Of a stretch of 64,000 bases of DNA, positions 10,655-18,561 are shown piece after piece. The notes below the pieces were generated by a model. It was not told where the DNA came from. It made no database searches and saw only the letters and a list, made by a program, of their open reading frames with translations. This stretch comes from Citrobacter enshiensis (GTDB lineage: Bacteria > Pseudomonadota > Gammaproteobacteria > Enterobacterales > Enterobacteriaceae). Made by a program: the position numbers and the translations under genes. Every line of letters starts with the position of its first letter. Position 1 is the stretch's first letter. Location of the stretch: the NCBI RefSeq assembly GCF_029338175.1, contig NZ_CP119862.1, forward strand, positions 1,302,001 through 1,366,000, read 5' to 3'.

Positions 10655-11587
10655 ATGACTTTGATAGAGCAGTTAGCATTAGGGTTGCAAAAGAGCGAAG
10701 CCGAAGTAGCTCGCTTTCTCCTGAGTGCACCTAAAAGGTACAAAGTCTATACTATTCCAAAGCGTACTTCTGGGCATCGCGTTATAGCTCAACCTTCTAA
10801 AGAGTTGAAAGAATATCAGCGTAACTTTCTAGAAATTCAGCAGTTTCCTATCCATAGTTCAGCGATGGCTTATAGGAAAGGTATGAGTATCAAGCAGAAT
10901 GCAATTGCTCATAAAAATAACCCTTACCTACTTAAGTTGGATCTCGAAAACTTTTTCAATTCTATATCTGATAAAATGTTTTGGGAAGTTTGGGAGTCAA
11001 CACTACCTTTACCTTCAGACCAAGATAAACATACTTTAGAAAACTTACTTTTCTGGTGTCCAAGTAAAAAAACTGGAGGTGCATTAGTTCTCAGTATAGG
11101 AGCACCAAGTTCTCCACTTGTGTCTAATTTCTTTATGTACCAATTTGATTGTGCTGTTAGCAATTTATGCGTTGGAAAAGAAATTGTTTATACGCGGTAT
11201 GCTGATGACTTGACCTTCTCGACCAAGAACAAGGATTCTCTCTTTGTCGTTCCTAAGCTTGTGAAAGAAAAGTTGGCTGAATTATTTAGGGGGGCGATAA
11301 GAATCAATAGAAAGAAAACTACGTTCTCATCTAAAGCCCATAATAGACATGTTACAGGTATAACCATTACTAATGATGGCACGCTCTCTCTGGGAAGAGA
11401 GCGTAAAAGATATATCAAACATTTAGTACATCAAGTTCAACTAAATAAACTTGATACTGAGAATAGACAACACCTTAGAGGTCTTATTGCTTTCGCTAAG
11501 CATGTAGAACCTATGTTTATTCAATCATTGAAACGAAAATATACTTCTGATTTAATTACTCAAATCATTGAGGAATCAAATGGTTAA
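10655..11587 (+). CDS. Retron reverse transcriptase
   Basis: This enzyme makes branched msDNA from the adjacent RNA and, in Ec78-like systems, is part of an antiphage complex. The 310-residue protein shows retron hallmarks: NAxxH (NAIAH, residues 82-86), the catalytic aspartate region LDLENFF (95-101), YADD (182-185) and the VTG motif (RHVTG, 231-235). ATG 10655 follows a GGGAG ribosome-binding site at about 6 bases. An in-frame TTG at 10610 lies in the terminator and is rejected. Its stop overlaps the ATPase gene by 8 bases. The gene is AT-rich compared with the backbone. Confidence 0.93.
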   Translation: MTLIEQLALGLQKSEAEVARFLLSAPKRYKVYTIPKRTSGHRVIAQPSKELKEYQRNFLEIQQFPIHSSAMAYRKGMSIKQNAIAHKNNPYLLKLDLENFFNSISDKMFWEVWESTLPLPSDQDKHTLENLLFWCPSKKTGGALVLSIGAPSSPLVSNFFMYQFDCAVSNLCVGKEIVYTRYADDLTFSTKNKDSLFVVPKLVKEKLAELFRGAIRINRKKTTFSSKAHNRHVTGITITNDGTLSLGRERKRYIKHLVHQVQLNKLDTENRQHLRGLIAFAKHVEPMFIQSLKRKYTSDLITQIIEESNG

Positions 11588-13220
11588 GTTACGCAAAAAT
11601 AGAAGCAGGTCTGTTAAACATCTAGTTCAAAGCTCAGATAAAGGTAATTTTCAATCTTCGTATCAGTTGTATCGAAACTACTCTGAAGGTAAGAATGTAG
11701 AGCATAAAAATGAGAGCTTAGCTTATCAATATTTGAACAAAGTAGAATCTGCACTTCTTGAAAAGAAACTTGTTTTATCTTCAGTGCACCTAACTGATTT
11801 TAGAAGATTTAGAGATCTTGATATTTCATTTAATGATAAATTTACTGTCCTTATAGGTGCCAACGGCGCTGGTAAAACGAGTATTGCAGATGCTATTGCG
11901 AAGACATTGTCATGGTTGAATAATAATCTGGAAAAAACAGACGTAGTTGGTAGGCCAATTACAGAAAGTGATATCCATGTTGACTCTATAGAATTCAGTG
12001 AAGTAACGACTAAATTTAAATTTGATAATCAGAATACCTTTGATGTGAGTATTGGTAGTACTGTTTCGGGATATGAGGGGAGTTCTCCTACTGATGTGGT
12101 TGCTATAAGACAAATTGCCGACATGTATAAAAGCACTGCAAGAAATCCATCAATACATATTCCACTTTTGGTATTTTATTCAGTTGAACGTTCAGACTTT
12201 TCATTGTCTTCAACTATCACGGAAATAGCCTCAGGAGATAGTGCCAGTAATAGATTTTCTGACCTTAAGACCGCTTTAGATGGAAGCGGAAAACTGGACG
12301 ACTTTTCTAAGCTTTATATCGAACTCGTGAATAGGGCTAAAGGTGAAGAGAATAAGGAAGTTCAAGAACTGAAGGTTCAGATCGCAACGTTGCAGGCCAC
12401 TATTGATGATGTATACGCTGGTCAAGTGCCTCCAGTAAATGATGTATTCAATGCCAAGTTAAGTACTAAAAAGCAAGAATTAGAAAATTTAATAAAAACT
12501 AAATCTTCAGAAAAATATCAGCGACATTTAGATCTAGTCAATCGAGCAATAGAAGCACTTGTTCCAGAAGTGAAGAATCTCGAGGTAGATCGTAGTTCAG
12601 GAAGAGCTAGACTAATGGTTGATAACTTTGGGAATAGAGTGAATATAGCCCAGCTATCACAAGGCCAGAAAATGTTGGTAGCCCTATCTGGAGACTTGGC
12701 AAGGCGTTTAGTTAAACTAAATCCTGACTCTGATACTCCTTTACATAGCCATGGAATTGTGATCATTGATGAAATTGAATTACACCTTCACCCAAAATGG
12801 CAACAAGAAATTCTAATAGGCCTTCAAAAGACGTTCCCTAACTTACAGTTCATCGTGACCACTCATAGCCCTCAGGTACTCTCTACTGTAGATAAAGATT
12901 GCATTCGTATACTTCGATTTGATGATAATGGAGTTGCTTTTATAGACAAACCAAGATTTCAGACCAAAGGTGTATGCAGCTCTGATGTCCTAGAACAGAT
13001 CATGGAAACATTTTCTGTCCCTCCGGTATGTGAAGCAAATTGGATTTCTGACTATTCGAGTTTGGTAGCAGAGAACCTCTGGCAGTCGGAGGATGGCATA
13101 AAGTTATTCGAAAAAATAATTAAGCATTTCGGCACTGAACATCCTGAGGTCGTGAAAATTAAAGGAGATATTAGAACTCAAGAATTCAAATCAAAGGCCA
13201 AAGCACTAAAAGGAAATTGA
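11580..13220 (+). CDS. ptuA: PtuA-like ATPase of a retron-Septu system
   Basis: This 546-residue ATPase is of the AAA15/OLD-like SMC type that serves as the ATPase partner in Septu and in Ec78/Ec83 retrons. It has Walker A GANGAGKT (residues 93-100), signature LSQGQKM, Walker B GIVIIDEIELHLHP and switch histidine TTHSPQV. A central charged region could form a coiled coil (about 260-310). Residues 23-55 (FQSSYQLYRNYSEG...YLNKVE) resemble a single Sel1-type repeat. ATG 11580 follows GAGG and overlaps the reverse transcriptase stop. It is expected to bind PtuB and the msDNA complex. Confidence 0.88.
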   Translation: MVKLRKNRSRSVKHLVQSSDKGNFQSSYQLYRNYSEGKNVEHKNESLAYQYLNKVESALLEKKLVLSSVHLTDFRRFRDLDISFNDKFTVLIGANGAGKTSIADAIAKTLSWLNNNLEKTDVVGRPITESDIHVDSIEFSEVTTKFKFDNQNTFDVSIGSTVSGYEGSSPTDVVAIRQIADMYKSTARNPSIHIPLLVFYSVERSDFSLSSTITEIASGDSASNRFSDLKTALDGSGKLDDFSKLYIELVNRAKGEENKEVQELKVQIATLQATIDDVYAGQVPPVNDVFNAKLSTKKQELENLIKTKSSEKYQRHLDLVNRAIEALVPEVKNLEVDRSSGRARLMVDNFGNRVNIAQLSQGQKMLVALSGDLARRLVKLNPDSDTPLHSHGIVIIDEIELHLHPKWQQEILIGLQKTFPNLQFIVTTHSPQVLSTVDKDCIRILRFDDNGVAFIDKPRFQTKGVCSSDVLEQIMETFSVPPVCEANWISDYSSLVAENLWQSEDGIKLFEKIIKHFGTEHPEVVKIKGDIRTQEFKSKAKALKGN

Positions 13221-13225
13221 TTCTG

Positions 13226-13897
13226 ATGAAGAAATTAGTTCGTGGTGATTTGCCCCTGTGTTTAGCTCAGTTTATGCATGGTCGAGATAATTGGTCTGTT
13301 ATTTCAAAAAATGGCTTAACTAACGACATTTGGGAAAAGCTCAACATCATGCAACGTGGTTTTTGTGCATATTGTGAGTGTCAGTTACAAGAGGATAATA
13401 CCAAAAGACATATTGAGCATTTTATTCAAAAGGATCGAGTTCCGAGTGTGACATTTGACTGGGATAATTTATTTGGCTCATGTAACAATCCGAATCGTTG
13501 TGGGAAGTTCAAAGATGAGGATTCAGAAGCTAAAAAAATAGATTTAGCTAAGGTATGTAAACCTGATGTAATGGATCCTAGTGAATTAATACTGTTCCTT
13601 AATTCTGGAAAAGTTAGACCTAGAATTTCTTTAACGCCGGAAAAAAAAGAGATTGCTGACAACACCATTGCTATTTTCAATCTTGATGGTGATAGTACAC
13701 TAGAAAACTCTCGAAAATCGGCTATTGCGGGAGAAAAGAGTTTGGCAGATACTTATTGGGAGATGTTAGTTAATGATGATAACGGTGAGTTGGCTGAACT
13801 TTTGGAAACGGAGTTATCTGAAGCATTAAAAAGAATTCAAGGTGTCCCGCATTCAACGGCATTAGAACATTTGTGGATGCATAACATACAGTTTTAA
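13226..13897 (+). CDS. ptuB: PtuB-like HNH endonuclease of a retron-Septu system
   Basis: This 223-residue protein has an HNH fold with zinc-type cysteines (CAYC, residues 47-50, and a later C...C pair near GSCNNPNRCGKF) and the catalytic HIEHF motif (62-66). It is the expected nuclease effector of a PtuAB retron. The PtuAB effector of the related Ec78 retron has been reported to cleave host tRNA-Tyr during infection; whether this one does is unknown. I chose ATG 13226, 5 bases after ptuA. A TTG at 13217 that overlaps the ptuA stop is an alternative. Confidence 0.87.
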   Translation: MKKLVRGDLPLCLAQFMHGRDNWSVISKNGLTNDIWEKLNIMQRGFCAYCECQLQEDNTKRHIEHFIQKDRVPSVTFDWDNLFGSCNNPNRCGKFKDEDSEAKKIDLAKVCKPDVMDPSELILFLNSGKVRPRISLTPEKKEIADNTIAIFNLDGDSTLENSRKSAIAGEKSLADTYWEMLVNDDNGELAELLETELSEALKRIQGVPHSTALEHLWMHNIQF

Positions 13898-14298
13898 ATG
13901 GTTAACCAGTCATAACATGAATGGTTTTAAAGGTTTGTATCAAAAAAATCTAAAAAATACCCCTAACGTTTCCTGCTGATAACTCACATTTTGATGACGT
14001 AGATCTTTACAGGTAGGCAACGAGCACTGTTATGAAATGATGCGCCCCTGCAGGTGACCCATTCGATAACTGCCCCAGTGTTTTCATGCTCTCCTTTAAT
14101 GGGGGCCGCATTTACTTACCACTGAAGATAAACAAGAGCTCCATCGTGATATGGCTTAATCCTCCATCTATGCCAAAGCCGAACTAAAATGTCGACAATT
14201 AGCAAAAAAATCATGTAAATGGTATAGATGATGGTATATAGAAAGGCGATTTTTCTAACTAGCTGTTATATAAATGTATTTTATTGCTATTGCTAATC
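13898..14298. other. Gene-free tail of unit A
   Basis: This AT-rich stretch of about 400 bases follows ptuB, with no supported gene. Its recognisable element is ATGGTAT at 14231-14237, exactly 68 bases before the degenerate att-like copy at 14299. The same spacing precedes the copies at 18119 and 20449. Confidence 0.55.
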
Positions 14299-14310
14299 GA
14301 GTAGGAGTGA
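14299..14310 (+). repeat. guaA-end att-like repeat, copy 2 (degenerate)
   Basis: GAGTAGGAGTGA matches 10 of 12 bases of the guaA end. With one flanking base on each side (CGAG...TGAG) it also matches the copy at 18119 at 12 of 14 positions. It is followed 40 bases later by the GCCATTGAT hairpin and preceded by ATGGTAT at 68 bases, as are the better copies. Confidence 0.6.
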
Positions 14311-14350
14311 GGCTATTATTTAAACTATTGTTTTATTTGATTTAGTGAGT

Positions 14351-14389
14351 GCCATTGATGTCATTGACTGCATTATCAATGGCGTTTTT
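14351..14389 (+). terminator. Left-end hairpin of unit B (GCCATTGAT type)
   Basis: The arms GCCATTGAT (14351-14359) and ATCAATGGC (14375-14383) are followed by G and TTTTT, then CATGGTA. The same arms, T-run and ATGGTA follow the repeat copy at 18119. This marks a shared left-end sequence and probably an intrinsic terminator that insulates the cargo. Confidence 0.7.
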
Positions 14390-14424
14390 CATGGTATAAG
14401 GCCGACGCTGAATCGAAGATATAG

Positions 14425-14640
14425 CAAATACCATGTGACCGTATCAGCAAATGCCATGGTATCGACAACCGGGTGCATTGCAGCGCTGTGCTGATGCCAT
14501 CGATGCCCGCTTTTGGTCAGAACCGCTCTCTCGACCCAAGCCTCCAGATCGTTAAATATGCGCCAGAGGAGCACCTCGTGATCGAAATTGTGAACAAGAC
14601 AGCCGCCGCTCGGAATCGAAGTATCCATATGGGTGAATAA
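14425..14640 (+). other. Short open frame of uncertain meaning upstream of the DUF262 pair
   Basis: A frame of 71 codons runs from after a TAG at 14422 to the TAA at 14638-14640 and ends ...EEHLVIEIVNKTAA, then ARNRSIHMGE. It has no ATG near its beginning; the first plausible starts are GTG 14473 and internal ATGs. Codon use in the last third looks protein-like, but I recognise no family. It may be a remnant or chance. A reverse-strand frame over the same bases is equally unsupported. Confidence 0.25.
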
Positions 14641-14683
14641 AGTTTGCGGAAAACACGCTGAGAAAATAGAAAAGCGTCAATGA

Positions 14684-15976
14684 ATGGACATAGCAATGGC
14701 GATTAACGGAGAGGACGGTGTTAGTGCAGTCACCGTGGATGAACTACTCAAGCAAGGCCTTCGGATACCGAACTATCAACGCCCATACAGTTGGGAGGTA
14801 TCGACCGCTCTACAACTGGTGGATGATCTCAGCGAAGCTCTTCGAGATACCGAAAGAAAAGATATTCCCTATGTTTTGGGTGCAATCATTCTTCACGATG
14901 ATGGTGAGTATCTCAATGTAGTCGACGGACAGCAACGTCTGCTGACTTTGCGAATGATTCTTGCGGCCTTAGATCCGATAAATCATCAGATTTCGGTGTC
15001 TGGTAACAGCGAAACCCCTGTCTCCCTGGTTTGGATAGAGCTTCAAAGGCGCCTGTCGCAGTTGGAAGATAAAAAAGAATTTTTGGATTTTATCTGTCAC
15101 AAATGTCAGTTGGTGCGTATTGTGACGGACGATATTGATGAGGCATTTCGTGTCTTTGATTCCCAGAACTATCGCGGCAAACCGCTTGCCCCTCATGACT
15201 TGCTCAAAGCACACCACCTGCGCGAAATGCACGATGAGTCCGCTGCTATGAAAGTGGCTGTCGTTGAGGCTTGGGAAGCCGTAAATGATGAGGATCTGGA
15301 CAGGCTTTTTTCTACTTTTTTATACCGGATATCCAAGTGGTCACGAGGCGAAAGCTCGCTCGAATTTGCTATTCGGGACATCGGCATGTTCAAGGGAATT
15401 TCATCACGATCCCACAGATCATTTTCGCCAAATCTGCGATATCACCTTGCAGCACAAGCCGCTATGCCACTTCTAAGTGCATGGGCGGTGTCCTCTATAC
15501 ATGATGCACGAAATGCCTGGCGCAGCCGCTTTCAGCTTGATGCCCCGATAATCGCTGGGCGCTCATTTTTCGAGATGGTGACATTCATGCTTGACGAATT
15601 GAAGATACTGGAAAAAGAGGTTATCGACAGAGGTTTCAAAAACTTTGGCCCATCTCAAAGTCGCTACCGCTACGTGTACGAATTGTTCATTGCCGCGCTG
15701 CTTTGCTATACAAACAAGTTTGGCGATGAAGATGTGGATGAAGTGCGAAATAGGTTATTCGCATGGGCATATGCCTTGCGGGTCGAGTTACTTCGTGTGC
15801 AATTTGTATCTGCTGACAACCGAGCTCGAGGTAAAAACGATGCAAATAAATCGCCTTTTGTTTTGCTACGCAACGCGATGACTGGAAGTGTTGTCCGCAA
15901 ACTTCCAATAGCAAGTCAGCCATACAACGATAACCACGAAAAGGAACTCGTTGCTTTTATTAAGGGGCTGCAATGA
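14684..15976 (+). CDS. DUF262 (GmrS-like) protein, first of a pair
   Basis: This 430-residue DUF262 protein has the family motifs IPNYQRPYSW (residues 28-37) and DGQQRLLTL (81-89). These form the ParB-like nucleotide-binding and hydrolysing centre of GmrS-type subunits. No DUF1524 nuclease motif follows, so its C-terminal half is helical sequence of unknown role. It overlaps the next gene by ATGA and is translationally coupled to it. The pair is probably an antiphage system that works on DNA. The start is uncertain, since ATG 14696 is also possible and the ribosome-binding site is weak. Confidence 0.8.
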   Translation: MDIAMAINGEDGVSAVTVDELLKQGLRIPNYQRPYSWEVSTALQLVDDLSEALRDTERKDIPYVLGAIILHDDGEYLNVVDGQQRLLTLRMILAALDPINHQISVSGNSETPVSLVWIELQRRLSQLEDKKEFLDFICHKCQLVRIVTDDIDEAFRVFDSQNYRGKPLAPHDLLKAHHLREMHDESAAMKVAVVEAWEAVNDEDLDRLFSTFLYRISKWSRGESSLEFAIRDIGMFKGISSRSHRSFSPNLRYHLAAQAAMPLLSAWAVSSIHDARNAWRSRFQLDAPIIAGRSFFEMVTFMLDELKILEKEVIDRGFKNFGPSQSRYRYVYELFIAALLCYTNKFGDEDVDEVRNRLFAWAYALRVELLRVQFVSADNRARGKNDANKSPFVLLRNAMTGSVVRKLPIASQPYNDNHEKELVAFIKGLQ

Positions 15977-17925
15977 GCAAGAAGGAGTTGAAACCCGAAC
16001 TGCTAACAGTAGGCAAGCTATTCACGGACAATTATCTGATTCCTATTTATCAACGGAACTATGCTTGGCGGGCCGAACAGATTGAGCAACTTATCAGCGA
16101 TATTCAAGACTCGGTGGTTGGGGGCCAGGACGACTATTTTCTTGGGAACCTTGTTGTAATCAAGCGGGGTAGAGAGGACGAGTTCGAGGTCATAGATGGA
16201 CAACAACGACTTACAACCCTCTATCTGCTTCTGACCTTCCTGGAGCAAGAAGGTGAGAGTGGGAAGCCGTCGATTGGCCATGCAGGCCACTTGCAATATG
16301 AGTCGCGCGCACGGGCAACGGAAGCCCTGCGGCGAGTAGCACAGGAGGCGGCTAAGGGGCACGTCCGACCGCAGGGCTCCACGAGTAATGCAGATGCTGG
16401 CATCCATGAAGGCTACAGCATCATCAATCAGTTCTTCAAACAAAATGAAACCCTTAATCGCTCACGCGAAAAATTCTCCGATTTCTTGCTAACGAAGGTT
16501 ACTGTCGTCCGTGCCTCGCTGCCACCCAATACCGACCTCAATCGCTACTTCGAGATCATGAACACTCGTGGGCAGCAACTCAAGCAGGTTGATATTGTTA
16601 AGGCTCGCCTGATGAGCAAGCTGCCCAATCAATATGAACGCGAATGCTTCGCGTGGGTTTGGGATGCCTGTGCTGACATGGATTCTTATGTCCAGATGTC
16701 TCTGACCCGTGGTGACACCAGTTTGCGAAACAAAGTATTTGGCGATGAATGGTCTTGGCTGGAGGTGACCAGCTTCGCGTCGCTAATGGAAAGTCGTCCG
16801 CAATCCGACATCAATTCATCAAGGCAATCCTCCGAAGGGGTATCGTTGTCCTTGGATGAGGCGTTGTCAAAATACGCTAAAGAGATCGAGTCAAATTCCA
16901 CTGAAGACGAGGGCAACGAGCGGTTTCGTTCGACTATTGAGTTTCCGGCCTTTCTGCTGCACGTTCTAAGAATTATGAAAGGCGATGAGGTCGAAGACGA
17001 AGGCCAGCTTGACGACAAGCGCCTCATCAAGTCATTTGACGACGCCGTAAATAATGTACCCGATGCTAAAGCCGATTGGGTGCGTAGCTTTGCATTTATG
17101 CTTCTTAAGTGCCGCAACCTCTTCGATGGCTTCATCTTGAAGCGTCAATTCACGGCGAACATCGGTGACGATGGCGATTGGTCTCTCCAGCGATTGAAGA
17201 AAGGCGGCGCGGACAAGAAGCCAGCCCCGACGTACATCCATGTTTTCTCGGCCAGCAATGGAAACTTGGAGGAGGACAGCGGTGCTGACCCACATACCCG
17301 AGATGTATTGTTGCTTCAGTCCATGCTTCGGATTACCTACACTTCTCCGCGAACGATGCACTGGATTACCAAAGTTCTTCGCTGGCTATCCGTTAAAGCC
17401 CCTCAAGACGCGAAACATGCGGATCTTGCCGATTTGTTGAAGGGGTATGCCCGCAGCAAGGTTAAAGAGACATTCCCCTTTGAGGAAGATCAGCAACCAC
17501 AAGGGTTTGGTATCAGCCGTATCGTCTTTTCATACCTCGACTATCTTCTGTTGAGTGATTCCTCAAAACGAGATTTCAAATTTCAGTTCAGAACTTCCAT
17601 TGAGCACTTTTATCCACAGCATCCGGACAAAGAACAGTCGGGCGCGGCTGTTTCAGGTTCTAGCCTTAACCTGCTTGGCAACCTCGCGCTCGTAAGCGTC
17701 AGCGCGAACTCAAAATTCAGCAATAGCCTTCCCAGAGCGAAGGCCGAAAACTTCAAGGATACGATTGAACTTCAAAGTCCCAAGCTCAAGAGAATGGCGG
17801 AAATCACTCGAAATACAAGCTGGGACGATCAGCAGATAACAGCACATCATGAAGAGATGGTGACATTGCTTCGTGATGATGTAAGTCTGGTGGAGGCAAG
17901 CGGAAGATCCTACCCGGGGCGTTGA
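15973..17925 (+). CDS. DUF262-DUF1524 (GmrSD-like) nuclease, second of a pair
   Basis: This 650-residue protein has an N-terminal DUF262 domain (IPIYQRNYAW, residues 23-32; DGQQRLTTL, 75-83). A long helical middle follows, and then a C-terminal DUF1524 HNH-like domain with IEHFYPQ near residue 541 and LGNLALVS downstream. GmrSD enzymes with this architecture are type IV restriction nucleases that attack modified phage DNA. Some relatives act in phosphorothioate-linked defence. No modification genes are present here. The overlap with the upstream DUF262 gene suggests a two-subunit complex. Target specificity cannot be read from the sequence. Confidence 0.85.
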   Translation: MSKKELKPELLTVGKLFTDNYLIPIYQRNYAWRAEQIEQLISDIQDSVVGGQDDYFLGNLVVIKRGREDEFEVIDGQQRLTTLYLLLTFLEQEGESGKPSIGHAGHLQYESRARATEALRRVAQEAAKGHVRPQGSTSNADAGIHEGYSIINQFFKQNETLNRSREKFSDFLLTKVTVVRASLPPNTDLNRYFEIMNTRGQQLKQVDIVKARLMSKLPNQYERECFAWVWDACADMDSYVQMSLTRGDTSLRNKVFGDEWSWLEVTSFASLMESRPQSDINSSRQSSEGVSLSLDEALSKYAKEIESNSTEDEGNERFRSTIEFPAFLLHVLRIMKGDEVEDEGQLDDKRLIKSFDDAVNNVPDAKADWVRSFAFMLLKCRNLFDGFILKRQFTANIGDDGDWSLQRLKKGGADKKPAPTYIHVFSASNGNLEEDSGADPHTRDVLLLQSMLRITYTSPRTMHWITKVLRWLSVKAPQDAKHADLADLLKGYARSKVKETFPFEEDQQPQGFGISRIVFSYLDYLLLSDSSKRDFKFQFRTSIEHFYPQHPDKEQSGAAVSGSSLNLLGNLALVSVSANSKFSNSLPRAKAENFKDTIELQSPKLKRMAEITRNTSWDDQQITAHHEEMVTLLRDDVSLVEASGRSYPGR

Positions 17926-18118
17926 CTTCTTTGAATAACCGCTTTTGGACGAATGTCCCTTGTGGAGTGCAAGTTGTCAGTCTAAAAGCGTTTTGCGTCG
18001 GGCGATACGATCAGTACAGCTCCCAGGTTTTCTTACCATGGTATTTTGTGTGGTATCGACATGCAAAGATAATGCTATTCTGTTGATTTTACAGTGTTTT
18101 AAGGCGGCACTGATCATC
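17926..18118. other. Tail of unit B
   Basis: No supported gene lies here. GTGGTAT begins at 18050, 69 bases before the repeat copy at 18119. The frame 17945-18130 ends with the residues IIEWE, but only because it runs through the guaA-end repeat, so I do not call it a gene. TGGTATCGACA (18051-18061) also occurs at 14457-14467. Confidence 0.55.
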
Positions 18119-18130
18119 GAGTGGGAATGA
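18119..18130 (+). repeat. guaA-end att-like repeat, copy 3 (exact)
   Basis: GAGTGGGAATGA is identical to the last 12 bases of guaA, 8.2 kb away from it. It separates unit B from unit C. Confidence 0.75.
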
Positions 18131-18169
18131 GTTATTTCGTAACTAATTGATTATAAATAATTACTCTAT

Positions 18170-18209
18170 GCCATTGATGATTTTGTTCACATCATCAATG
18201 GCGTTTTTT
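18170..18209 (+). terminator. Left-end hairpin of unit C (GCCATTGATGAT type)
   Basis: The arms GCCATTGATGAT (18170-18181) and ATCATCAATGGC (18191-18202) form a perfect 12-bp stem followed by G and six T. It shares arms, T-run and the following ATGGTA with the hairpin at 14351, and lies at the same distance from the att-like repeat. Confidence 0.75.
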
Positions 18210-18561
18210 ATGGTACTTCACAGAGGACCATATTGCCAAGACCGATAATATGTGATTGATCTATTAAGATTCTGGTAGCATTTTCGGTTGTGGGATGGCC
18301 GAATGCTTGTCTCTGTGTGACGTTTATTAGGGGCTTCGCTAGTGTATTGTGCCAAAGTCGAATAATGTTAGTGGCGGCGGAGAAAGGGGCGTCAATTTAC
18401 ACAGTGCGAATGTGAGACTAGTGCTAATGGCCCATCCGAACACTCGGGGCAAAACCTTGATTGACCGTTATGCGTTTGGAACCGATGGCAACTGTCCTCA
18501 GCTCTGATGCTTAGTTTTGGCGAGGTAGGCCGCGAAGCAATATCAACCTAGGTACAAGCAC
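18210..18561. other. Gene-free stretch downstream of the unit C genes
   Basis: About 350 bases lie between the unit C hairpin and the 3' end of the reverse-strand peptidase-like gene. I see no supported gene, terminator or long repeat in it. Confidence 0.5.

Noticed and set aside
14389-14628. 79-codon reverse-strand frame upstream of the DUF262 pair
   Set aside because: No recognisable motif and no ribosome-binding site; it competes with an equally weak forward frame.
17945-18130. 61-codon frame ending IIEWE, like GuaA
   Set aside because: The likeness comes only from the 12-base guaA-end repeat at 18119. The rest has no GuaA similarity.
14171-18363. TGCCAAAGYCGAA seen at 14171 and 18350 as a possible cassette-end motif
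   Set aside because: The two copies lie at unrelated distances and on opposite sides of the att-like repeats, so they are probably chance or old homology.
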